A stretch of 52,510 nt of DNA from Bacillota bacterium (GTDB lineage Bacteria; Bacillota; Clostridia; Christensenellales; SZUA-584), in assembly GCA_023416745.1 (NCBI GenBank), contig JAEZHF010000087.1, forward strand, positions 1-52,510, written 5' to 3'. Made by a program: the position numbers and the translations under genes. The number at the start of each line of letters is the position of its first letter. The first letter of the stretch is position 1. Shown here one piece after another: positions 40,815 to 49,176 of the stretch. The notes beneath the pieces were generated by a model. It was given only the letters and a program-made list of their open reading frames with translations. It did not search any database and was not told the origin of the DNA.

Positions 40815-41996
40815 TCAGTCAAACATTCTTTCTGACAATCGTCCAAAAATCGAATTTTTGCCTCGTCCCTCACTTAAATAATCGCTTTCAAATACATAAT
40901 CCAGAAGTGCCAGCGCCACATAATAGTTGGGCGTCGAGAGCTGCGGCGCTTCCACCATGGAAACACGCACCTGCCGCTTGAGATACTTCTGCAGCGCATC
41001 CCGCGAACCCTTCATCATGGCGAGCCCGCCGCCCGACAGGTATATTCTTGTCCGCCGGGCAACATTGAGCGGGCTGTGCTGCAGCGCTTCGTATATCAGC
41101 GAGCATATCTGATCAACCCGGGCGTCGATCACTTCGGATATCATGGCATGGCTGTATTTCTCCAGCCTGCCATTTTTTAATTTAGCATAATCATATAACT
41201 TCGTGCCATTATTTTCAAGACCAAATGAAAACCGTTTTTTAATCTGCTCAGCGGACTCCACATCCATGTTCATCACGATGGAAAGGTCGCTGGCAATATG
41301 CATACCGCCTGCATGCACCGTCTTATTATATACAATCGCATCACCATACACAACTGTCACATTGGTATCGAAATAGCCAATATTAAGAAGGACAGCGCTG
41401 CAATCCCTCTCCTCCGTGGGCACCAGGAACAGGCTTTCCGCCAGCACTTCGGGTATAAACGCACGGGCCTTTACATTCAGGCCATTCAGTATTGCCGTTA
41501 CGTCGCTGATGAACTCGTTGCTGGCAAACACGAAGCTGACCAGACCCCGAAGCTCACGCGCCATGCTGCCGACCACGTCGATGTAGTGGTTGCCGTCGTC
41601 CAGCACAAAATATACCGGCGTACTGGATACGACTGTATAGCGGATATCGTCCAGCTGCTTTTCCGCATCGTCTATCATGTTTTCAATGTCCTTGACGGTT
41701 ACCTTGCCGCTGGAAACCGCGGTATATCCTTCGCAGCAAATGACCTTGCTAACCCCGCCCGGTACGCCGATAAAGGCCTCCCGCACGCGCTTTTTAGCTT
41801 TTCTCTCCGCGAATGCAAGCGCTTTAGCCACCGCTTCCTCAACATGTGAAGGTTTGCGCCACCGGCCGTTTTTTATTCCCTCGTATTTAGCTTCGCCGGC
41901 ACCCAAAACCTCAAAGCGTCCAACCGACTTTTCGCGCCCGATCACACAAATGACCTTGGACGTGCCAAATTCGATCGCAGCCGTTACACTCTTCAT
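40815..41996 (-). CDS. ftsA: Cell division protein FtsA
   Basis: An actin-fold ATPase of about 393 residues that tethers FtsZ to the membrane. ATPase motifs are AAIEFGTSKV near the N-terminus and the adenosine loop IYLSGGGLAMMKG; the C-terminal KNSIFGRLSERMFD is the amphipathic membrane helix. ATG 41996 (MKSVTAAIEFG) is chosen over an in-frame start at 42020. A 96-bp AT-rich gap to ftsQ contains TTGACA (42077-42072 on the minus strand) but no convincing -10 at the right distance. Confidence 0.92.
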   Translation of the reverse strand: MKSVTAAIEFGTSKVICVIGREKSVGRFEVLGAGEAKYEGIKNGRWRKPSHVEEAVAKALAFAERKAKKRVREAFIGVPGGVSKVICCEGYTAVSSGKVTVKDIENMIDDAEKQLDDIRYTVVSSTPVYFVLDDGNHYIDVVGSMARELRGLVSFVFASNEFISDVTAILNGLNVKARAFIPEVLAESLFLVPTEERDCSAVLLNIGYFDTNVTVVYGDAIVYNKTVHAGGMHIASDLSIVMNMDVESAEQIKKRFSFGLENNGTKLYDYAKLKNGRLEKYSHAMISEVIDARVDQICSLIYEALQHSPLNVARRTRIYLSGGGLAMMKGSRDALQKYLKRQVRVSMVEAPQLSTPNYYVALALLDYVFESDYLSEGRGKNSIFGRLSERMFD

Positions 41997-42092
41997 CCCC
42001 GCCGCAAGTCCCCTTAACACAAATAATTCAAAATAAATGCATATATATTGCCAATGTTATAATAACACGTCTGTCAAAAATAACAAATACCT

Positions 42093-42812
42093 TTAAGAGG
42101 ATTTCTCGCGAAAATATGCTTGATTCACCGAGGAGACATCAAGTATTCCACATTCTATCCCCATTGTCTTTATCTCTTTGGCTGAAGCGTTGATCAGATC
42201 AAATTTGGCGTCCAGCCGCATGTCGTCTCCCAGCTCCACCGTGAGCCCGTCCGTCGTTGTGATCATGATATCAGCGGGCAGCGTCACATCCAGGCTCAAA
42301 AGACCGATGCTGGCTGCCTCGGCTGCGCCCAGCACCCGCGTCATCACATCCACCCGAAACAAATCTCCCGAGCAGAGCGGTTGTCCCACCTCAAAAGCGT
42401 CCGCCTGCAGCCCGTAAATCATTGGATGCTCGTCGCCTGCGGACTGCGTCCTCACCTCAAGTATCCACCCCTCGTCGTCGATGACGATCAGCAAACCGTT
42501 TTTTTCAATGTATGCCGCGGTCCGGCGTTCCTCTATCGTGATGACAACCCTGTCCGGATATTCTGGCTCCACGCTGACGGGTTTGATACGGGGATCGTCC
42601 GCCAGCCTGTCCATCACCGACTGCTTGTCCAGCAGAAAGATATTTTGACCATATTCCAGTCCGGAAACCTGTACGACAGCATTCGCGTCCAGTGTCTCGC
42701 AGCCCATCACGGCCACCTCCCGGACGCGGAACACAAAATAGGCCACAAAGGCCAGCGCCGTGAGCAGCAGCATGGCAGATATGATCATCAGCGCTCTTTT
42801 GCCTTTGTTCAA
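42093..42812 (-). CDS. ftsQ: Cell division protein FtsQ/DivIB
   Basis: A 239-residue bitopic membrane protein. One membrane segment (about 8-28) is followed by a POTRA domain (REVAVMGCETLDANAVVQVSG, IKPVSVEPEYPDRVVITIEER) and an FtsQ-type domain with RTAAYIEKNGLLIVIDDEG. It forms the divisome FtsQ-FtsL-FtsB complex. It lies 5 bp after murA, in the dcw order. Confidence 0.92.
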   Translation of the reverse strand: MNKGKRALMIISAMLLLTALAFVAYFVFRVREVAVMGCETLDANAVVQVSGLEYGQNIFLLDKQSVMDRLADDPRIKPVSVEPEYPDRVVITIEERRTAAYIEKNGLLIVIDDEGWILEVRTQSAGDEHPMIYGLQADAFEVGQPLCSGDLFRVDVMTRVLGAAEAASIGLLSLDVTLPADIMITTTDGLTVELGDDMRLDAKFDLINASAKEIKTMGIECGILDVSSVNQAYFREKSS

Positions 42813-42817
42813 ACAGC

Positions 42818-44071
42818 CTAGTCCTCCCTCATGATATCGGCGCCCAGCGCCCTCAGATCCGATTCAAACGTCTCATAGCCCCGGTCGATGATGCGCGCCT
42901 GATCCACGATCGTCGTCCCTTCTGCGCACAGCCCGGCCAGAACCAGTGCTGCGCCGCCGCGCAGATCCGTGGATTTGACCTCGGCGGCATGCAGCTTTTC
43001 CACGCCTTTGATCACGGCCACGTTGTTCTTGGTCACGATGTTGGCACCCATCCGCAGCAGCTCACCCACATGCTTGAAACGGTTGTCGAACACGCTCTCC
43101 ACGATGATGCTGGTTCCTTTGGCGATGCTGGCTGCCGTGCACATCTGCGCCTGCATATCCGTCGGGAAACTGGGATAGGGGCCTGTCTCTATCAGGTGCA
43201 TCTCGCGCGGGCGTCCCTGCGCCTCCACTGTGACGGCATCGTCGTACACCTTGATCAGCGCACCCGCTTCCCGCAGCTTGGAGGTGGTTGCGAACAGGTG
43301 CTCCGGCACCACGTTGCGGACGGTGATGTTACCGTTTGTGACCACGGCGGCCACCATATAAGTCCCCGCCACGATCCGGTCCGGGATGCACTTATACGTA
43401 AAGCCTTTCAGCCGTTCCTTGCCCTCAATCAATATCGTGCTTGAGCCCGCGCCGGATATTTCGCCGCCCATCTGGTTGATAACCTGCTGCAGCTCCACGA
43501 TCTCCGGCTCGCGCGCGGCGTTGTGGATCACCGTTTTCCCGGGCGCCAGCGACGCGGCCATCATCAGGTTCTCCGTTGCGCCCACACTCGGATAATCCAG
43601 ATGCACATCGCCGCCCTTTAAGCGGCGTCCCTCGCACATGATGTGCCCGCCCGCCTCGGTCACATTGACACCCAGGCTTTTTAAGCCGCGCAGGTGCAGA
43701 TCGATGGGACGGCTGCCGATTTCGCACCCGCCCGGATATACAAAACGAGCCATGCGGAACCGCGCCAGTATGGGCCCCATCATAAATATAGAAGAGCGGA
43801 TCTCCTTTGCCAGCTTGTCGGGCATCTCCCAACGCTGCGCCCGCCGCGTATCGATGACCAGCCGGTCTTTCTCGTACTCCACTTGCGCTCCGATATACTC
43901 CAAAATCGAGAGCATATTGTACACATCCGAGATGGCCGGCCAGTTATATACGATCACGGGCTCCTCAGTCAGCAATGCAGCCGCAAAGACCGGAAGCGCT
44001 GCGTTTTTTGCGCCCTGAATGGTCAGCTCGCCCTCAAGCCGCGCTCCCCCGTTAATGATTAGTTTCGCCAT
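42818..44071 (-). CDS. murA: UDP-N-acetylglucosamine 1-carboxyvinyltransferase MurA
   Basis: A 417-residue enzyme for the first step of peptidoglycan precursor synthesis. Lys22-Asn23 (QGAKNAALP) bind substrate and Cys116 in YPGGCEIGSRPIDLH is the fosfomycin-reactive cysteine. The start is set at ATG 44071 (MAKLIINGG); another in-frame ATG lies 15 bases upstream. Placing murA between ftsW and ftsQ is the position usually taken by murG, murC or murB. Confidence 0.95.
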   Translation of the reverse strand: MAKLIINGGARLEGELTIQGAKNAALPVFAAALLTEEPVIVYNWPAISDVYNMLSILEYIGAQVEYEKDRLVIDTRRAQRWEMPDKLAKEIRSSIFMMGPILARFRMARFVYPGGCEIGSRPIDLHLRGLKSLGVNVTEAGGHIMCEGRRLKGGDVHLDYPSVGATENLMMAASLAPGKTVIHNAAREPEIVELQQVINQMGGEISGAGSSTILIEGKERLKGFTYKCIPDRIVAGTYMVAAVVTNGNITVRNVVPEHLFATTSKLREAGALIKVYDDAVTVEAQGRPREMHLIETGPYPSFPTDMQAQMCTAASIAKGTSIIVESVFDNRFKHVGELLRMGANIVTKNNVAVIKGVEKLHAAEVKSTDLRGGAALVLAGLCAEGTTIVDQARIIDRGYETFESDLRALGADIMRED

Positions 44072-44130
44072 GTTGGACCCCCGCATATCAATACATATGA
44101 TATTTTATGCAGGTGCTTCCAAGTTGTGAC

Positions 44131-45237
44131 CTACGCGGCACGTGTCTGCCTGGAGATGTTAAGCAGCACGCCGATGCAGCCCATAAACATGATCAGTGAC
44201 GTACGCCCCGCGCTGATAAACGGCAGCACCACGCCGGTGGGCGGCACCATGCCGGTGACCACGCCGATGTTGATGAACACCTGGATCGCGATCAGCGCCG
44301 TGATGCCGGTGGCCAGCATCATGCCAAACGTATTGGGCGCGCGCAGCGCGGTCCTGACACCGCGCCATATCAGCAAACCAAATACGAGCAGCACGAGCAG
44401 GCCGCCGATGTACCCCAGCTCCTCCACCACGATAGCGAATATGCAGTCGGACTCGCTGTAAGGCAGGTATAAAAACTTCTGCCGCGAGTTGCCCAGCCCC
44501 AACCCGAACAGCCCGCCGGAGCCGATGGAGTACAGCGACTGGATCAGCTGGTAGCTCTCATCCGCTGCGTATGTCCACGGGTCCATAAAGGCAAATATCC
44601 TGTCCATGCGGTATTTCGTGGCCACCATTGCTATGGCGCCGCCGCCGATACCCAGCGCGCCCATAATGCCGAAATGGAACAGGTTGGCCCCGCCCACCAG
44701 CATCATCACAAACATCATCAGTGCCAGCGTCACCACCGCGCTGAAGTTAGGCTGGAAATAGAGCAGCACCGCAGCGATCATCAGCAGTATCAGATAGGGC
44801 AGCATACCGTATTTGAACTGGCGCATCTTATCCTGATTGATTGAAATGCCTGCCGCCATGAACACGATGATCGCGAACTTTAAAACCTCGACCGACTGCA
44901 GATCCAGAAAATACAGGTTGACCCAGCGCCGGGAACCGTTCACCTCAATGCCCACACCGGGCACGAACACCAGCACCATCAGCAAAAGCCCGATGCCCAT
45001 AATGACAAAGCGCAGCTTTAAAAACCTGTTGTAATCAAAAAACATGGCCGCGATCATCGCCACCAGGCCGATCGCCGCGCCGCTCACCTGTTTCCAGAAA
45101 TAAAAATAACCATCGTAATTGGTGTTGGCGCTATTTTCCGCAGAATAGAAGCTGGCGCTGAAAACCATGACGATGCCGAACAGCACCAGCACGATGGTGA
45201 GGACAAGAAGCGTGTAGTCAAAGGAGCGTTTGGCCAT
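44131..45237 (-). CDS. ftsW: Peptidoglycan polymerase FtsW/SpoVE (SEDS family)
   Basis: A 368-residue polytopic SEDS glycosyltransferase with about ten membrane segments, which polymerises lipid II with its partner class B PBP. GVEVNGSRRWVNL, PNFSAVVTLALM, YQLIQSLYSIGSGGLFGLGLGNS and PPTGVVLPFISAGRTSL are family hallmarks. The last reads GRTSL where most members have GGSSL. The gene lies between murD and murA in the dcw cluster; in spore formers the gene here is often called spoVE. Confidence 0.93.
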   Translation of the reverse strand: MAKRSFDYTLLVLTIVLVLFGIVMVFSASFYSAENSANTNYDGYFYFWKQVSGAAIGLVAMIAAMFFDYNRFLKLRFVIMGIGLLLMVLVFVPGVGIEVNGSRRWVNLYFLDLQSVEVLKFAIIVFMAAGISINQDKMRQFKYGMLPYLILLMIAAVLLYFQPNFSAVVTLALMMFVMMLVGGANLFHFGIMGALGIGGGAIAMVATKYRMDRIFAFMDPWTYAADESYQLIQSLYSIGSGGLFGLGLGNSRQKFLYLPYSESDCIFAIVVEELGYIGGLLVLLVFGLLIWRGVRTALRAPNTFGMMLATGITALIAIQVFINIGVVTGMVPPTGVVLPFISAGRTSLIMFMGCIGVLLNISRQTRAA

Positions 45238-45246
45238 GGTACCCCC

Positions 45247-46599
45247 CTAGAATGAATTGACGATTCGCTTGAACACCCGTCCTCTCTGCTCAAAATCATC
45301 AAACATGTCGTAGCTTGCGCAGGCGGGAGACAACAGCACGTTCCAGCCATCCTGCGCCAGCTCCCGGCATTTGCGCACCGCCTCGTCAAAGCCGTCCGCC
45401 GTATATATGCTGGAGAAGCCGGCTTTACGCGCATCGCTCAATATCTTTTGCTGTGTATCGCCGATGGCCACGATGGCCCGTATCTGTTCACCGAAGCCCG
45501 CGATCAGCGATTCAAAGCTGCTCTGTTTGTCGTAGCCGCCCAGTATCAGCACCGTCGGACGGGTCATTGCGGCGGCGGCCTTTTCTGTCGCGTCAGGATT
45601 GGTGCCCTTGGAATCGTTGATGTAGCGCACACCATTCAGCTCGCGCACGAACTCAATGCGGTGTTCCACGCCGGGGAACGTCATCAGCGTATGCCGAATC
45701 ACGCGCTCGGGAATGTTGTAGCACCGGGCCAGCGCGGTGGCGGCCAGCGCGTTTTCCAGGTTGTGCGCGCCGGGCATCTTCACCTCGTCCGCCCGGCAGA
45801 TCACATGATCCCCGTCGTCCTCGGCGCTCACGATGTCCCCTTCTTCTATAAATACGCCGTCCACCAGCGTAACTTGCCGTGAAAACCAAATAATCTTCGA
45901 TTTTTGTTTACCCGTCATCGCCCGCGTGATCTCGTTGTCATAGTTGAGCACGCAAAAATCGCGCGGCGTCTGATTCTCAAATATGCGTTCCTTGGCCGCC
46001 GTGTAGTTCTCCATCGTGCCGTAGCGGTTCAGGTGGTCCTCGGTGATATTGAGCACCGCACAGGCATGCGGAACAAACTTATCAATGGTCTCCAGCTGCA
46101 GCGCCGCCGTCTCCGCGACGATAATATCGCCCTTCTTCGTCCGGTCCGCCTCCGCCGCGATGGGCACGCCGATGTTGCCCAGCACAAACGTGTTGAAGCC
46201 GGCGTTTTTGAACAGCTCTCCCGTCAGCGCGGTCGTTGTCGTTTTGCCGTTGGTGCCGGTGATGGCCACAAATTCAGCCTGCGCGTACAGGTATCCCAGC
46301 TCGATCTCGCCGATCACCTTCTTGCCGTTCTTATGCGCCTTCACGATAAACCCAAGGTTCGTCGGCACACCGGGGCTTAGCACCAGCGCGTCAGCCGTTT
46401 CTGCGACAGCATCCGCATCCGCGCCCAACGCCAGCTCCGCCCGTCCCGCGAACTCATCGAACGCGCCCAACGGAAATTTATCCGCCGTTTTGGCGTCGTA
46501 CAGCACCACGCGCGCGCCCTTGTCCAGCAGCAGCCGCGCACTCGCGAAACCGCTCTTCGCCATGCCGACAACCATCACTTTTTTGCCCAAAAAGTTCAT
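45247..46599 (-). CDS. murD: UDP-N-acetylmuramoylalanine-D-glutamate ligase MurD
   Basis: A 450-residue Mur ligase that adds D-glutamate to UDP-MurNAc-L-Ala. MVVGMAKSGFASARLL forms the N-terminal domain; the ATP loop is GTNGKTTTTALTGEL; NITEDHLNRYGTMENY and INDSKGTNPDATEKA complete the signature. Spacing is 9 bp to ftsW downstream and 11 bp from mraY upstream. Confidence 0.96.
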   Translation of the reverse strand: MNFLGKKVMVVGMAKSGFASARLLLDKGARVVLYDAKTADKFPLGAFDEFAGRAELALGADADAVAETADALVLSPGVPTNLGFIVKAHKNGKKVIGEIELGYLYAQAEFVAITGTNGKTTTTALTGELFKNAGFNTFVLGNIGVPIAAEADRTKKGDIIVAETAALQLETIDKFVPHACAVLNITEDHLNRYGTMENYTAAKERIFENQTPRDFCVLNYDNEITRAMTGKQKSKIIWFSRQVTLVDGVFIEEGDIVSAEDDGDHVICRADEVKMPGAHNLENALAATALARCYNIPERVIRHTLMTFPGVEHRIEFVRELNGVRYINDSKGTNPDATEKAAAAMTRPTVLILGGYDKQSSFESLIAGFGEQIRAIVAIGDTQQKILSDARKAGFSSIYTADGFDEAVRKCRELAQDGWNVLLSPACASYDMFDDFEQRGRVFKRIVNSF

Positions 46600-46609
46600 A
46601 TCTCCCCCA

Positions 46610-47611
46610 TCAGTTGACCGACAGTATCGCCACGAGGCATAGCAGCACGGTGATCATCATATAGAACGCGACGATCTTGGTTTCGGGTATCCCCTTCAAT
46701 TCGAAATGATGATGGATGGGTGCCATCTTGAACACGCGCTTTTTGCGCAGCTTGTAGGAACCCACCTGCAAAATCACGGACACCGACGTCAGTACGAACA
46801 GCAGACCGGTGATGATGAGCAGCAGCTGCAGACGCGACACGATAGCGATCACCGTGATGCCCGCGCCCAGCGCCAGCGAACCGGTATCGCCCATGAACAC
46901 CTTGGCCGGATACGTGTTAAAGCGCAGGAACCCCAGGCACGCGCCTGTCATCGCCGCTGCGAACACCATCATATTGCTGATGCCGGATGCCGCCAGATCC
47001 TGCCCGCTGGCCGCGTAGAGCGAATACATGCCGAACAGTATCACCGTATACGTCGCCGTGTTGATCATCGTGACACTGGAAGCCAGCCCGTCGAGGCCGT
47101 CCGTTAAGTTCACGCTGTTAACCATCGCGACCATCGCAAACACAGTAAACGGTATATACCATACGCCCAGATCCCACTCCAGCCCGCCGCCGAACGGGAC
47201 GATGATTCTGGAGCCGATGGCCGGGTCATTGTAAGCGAACAAGGCGACGATGACGGCAATGCCGACCTGCCCCACGATCTTCTGGTAAGCCTTTAGGCCC
47301 AATGAGCGTTTCTTGATGATGATAATCAGATCGTCCATCAGGCCGATCAAACCGTAGCCCAGAGTTACGCCCAGCGAAAACCAGACGTATTGATAGCTGC
47401 CGCGCGCAAACAGTATGGTGGCGGCGGACAGCGCGATCAGCATGATGATGCCGCCCATGGTGGGCGTTCCCGCTTTGGACAGATGAGTCTGCGGCCCGTC
47501 GTCGCGGATCTGCTGCCCGAATTTCAGCCGCTTTAAGAGCGGCACGCCCACGTATCCCACCGCCAGTGCGATGAAAAACGACGCAAGCACTGCATAGATA
47601 ATGATATCCAT
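46610..47611 (-). CDS. mraY: Phospho-N-acetylmuramoyl-pentapeptide transferase MraY
   Basis: A 333-residue membrane enzyme that makes lipid I. The catalytic LMDDLIII aspartates, the NLTDGLDGLA motif and MAPIHHHFELKG near the C-terminus are diagnostic. ATG 47611 (MDIIIYAVLASF) is preferred, with GGGAG 11 bases upstream. It directly follows murE; the murF gene usually found between them is missing. Confidence 0.95.
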   Translation of the reverse strand: MDIIIYAVLASFFIALAVGYVGVPLLKRLKFGQQIRDDGPQTHLSKAGTPTMGGIIMLIALSAATILFARGSYQYVWFSLGVTLGYGLIGLMDDLIIIIKKRSLGLKAYQKIVGQVGIAVIVALFAYNDPAIGSRIIVPFGGGLEWDLGVWYIPFTVFAMVAMVNSVNLTDGLDGLASSVTMINTATYTVILFGMYSLYAASGQDLAASGISNMMVFAAAMTGACLGFLRFNTYPAKVFMGDTGSLALGAGITVIAIVSRLQLLLIITGLLFVLTSVSVILQVGSYKLRKKRVFKMAPIHHHFELKGIPETKIVAFYMMITVLLCLVAILSVN

Positions 47612-47652
47612 CGCTGTGTTATCTCCCGTATGCATCATTGGTCCAAAATTAG

Positions 47653-49092
47653 TTAATTGTCAACGGCCAGCAGCTCCGCAACAACGGTCTTCTCGTCGAA
47701 GGGGTGCTTCACGCCGTGAATTTCCTGATAGGTCTCATGCCCCTTGCCGGCCAGCACGATGATATCCTCCGGCTGGGCGCTGTGGATGGCGTAGCGGATG
47801 GCGTCGCGCCGGTTTTCAATGCAGCGGTAGGCGCAGTCCGTTTTTTTTATGCCGCCTTCGATCTCAGAAATGATCGTCATCGGCTCCTCCGTCCGCGGAT
47901 TGTCCGAGGTGATCACCACGTAGGTGGAGAGCCGTCCGGCGATCTCGCCCATGATGGGACGCTTGGTCCTGTCCCGGTCTCCGCCGCAGCCGAACACGGT
48001 GATGATGCGCCCGCGGGCAAACTCGCGCACCGTCAGCAGCGTGTTCTCCAGGCTGTCCGGCGTGTGCGCGTAATCCAGTATCATCGTGAAGGGGCGGCTG
48101 CCCGTGTCCATCACCTCAAAGCGCCCCGCCACACTCGGCATGGCCTCGAGGCCCGTCTTGATGGTCTCCAGCCCAATGCCCAGCAGCATGCAGGCAGTTG
48201 CGGCGGACAGCGAGTTGTATACGCTGAATATGCCGGGAATCTTCAGGCTCAGGGGAAGCATCCCCTGCCGCGAGCACAGGTCGTAAGTGACGCCGCGCGG
48301 CGTTATCTCGATGTTCCGGGCGTATACGTCCGCCTGCTCTTTGATGCCATACGTACGCCAATCGGTATCAATGCCCTCCATGATGCGCCCCGACGACGGG
48401 TCGTCCAGATTCATGGCTGCGCTTTTGGCGGACAGGAAAAGCTTCTTTTTCGCGTTCAGATAATTCTCAAAAGTCTGGTGAAAGTCCAGATGATCCTGCG
48501 TCAGGTTGGTGAATACCGCGACGTCGAACTGTATGCCTGTCACGCGGCCCAGCTCAAGCGAGTGGGACGAGACCTCCATCACCACGCTGTCGCAGCCCTC
48601 GTCCGCCATCCGCCGCAGCAGTGCGAACAGGTCGGGCGATTCGGGTGTCGTGCGCTCGGTGTGCAGCGTTACGGAACCAATCATATTGACGATGGTGCCG
48701 ATGAGCCCTGTCTTTTTGCCTGCGTTCTCCAGCACTGACTTGATCATATACGTGGTGGTGGTCTTGCCGTTGGTGCCTGTGATGCCGATCATGCGGAGTG
48801 TTTCATCAGGCTTGCCGTAAAATGCCCGGGAAATGAGCGCCATCGCCTGCCGGTCGTCCTCCACCAGTATCTGTGTGATGTCAAGCTCCAGCCGCCGCGT
48901 TACCACCAGCGCGGCTGCGCCTTTTTCCGCAGCGCTCTGCGCATAATTGTGTCCGTCCGTCTTAAAGCCGCTGATGCAGAAAAAGAGCGCGCCGGGGCAC
49001 ACCTGTCTTGAATCATATGTCACGCTCGATATTTCTATCTGATCATCGCCAAAGACTTGCATGCCGTCGCTGCACAAGTCCGCTATTTTCAA
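47653..49092 (-). CDS. murE: UDP-MurNAc-tripeptide synthetase MurE, meso-DAP specific
   Basis: A 479-residue Mur ligase that adds the third residue of the stem peptide. The ATP loop is GTNGKTTTTYMIKS, and SDNPRTEEP contains DNPR, the motif for meso-diaminopimelate rather than lysine. The best start is TTG 49092 (LKIADLCSDG), seven bases behind GGAGG. A promoter lies about 35 bases upstream, so part of the cluster can be expressed from here. Confidence 0.95.
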   Translation of the reverse strand: MKIADLCSDGMQVFGDDQIEISSVTYDSRQVCPGALFFCISGFKTDGHNYAQSAAEKGAAALVVTRRLELDITQILVEDDRQAMALISRAFYGKPDETLRMIGITGTNGKTTTTYMIKSVLENAGKKTGLIGTIVNMIGSVTLHTERTTPESPDLFALLRRMADEGCDSVVMEVSSHSLELGRVTGIQFDVAVFTNLTQDHLDFHQTFENYLNAKKKLFLSAKSAAMNLDDPSSGRIMEGIDTDWRTYGIKEQADVYARNIEITPRGVTYDLCSRQGMLPLSLKIPGIFSVYNSLSAATACMLLGIGLETIKTGLEAMPSVAGRFEVMDTGSRPFTMILDYAHTPDSLENTLLTVREFARGRIITVFGCGGDRDRTKRPIMGEIAGRLSTYVVITSDNPRTEEPMTIISEIEGGIKKTDCAYRCIENRRDAIRYAIHSAQPEDIIVLAGKGHETYQEIHGVKHPFDEKTVVAELLAVDN

Positions 49093-49125
49093 TCGTATAC
49101 CTCCAGACAAAGCAATTCTTTGTGG

Positions 49126-49154
49126 ATTATATCATAACTCGAAAGGAATGTAAC
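49126..49154 (-). promoter_or_regulatory. Internal promoter ahead of murE
   Basis: Minus strand GTTACA (49154-49149), 17 bases and perfect TATAAT (49131-49126) in the 84-bp gap between the PBP and murE genes. Confidence 0.6.
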
Positions 49155-49176
49155 GCAGAAAATGAATGCGGTAAAG

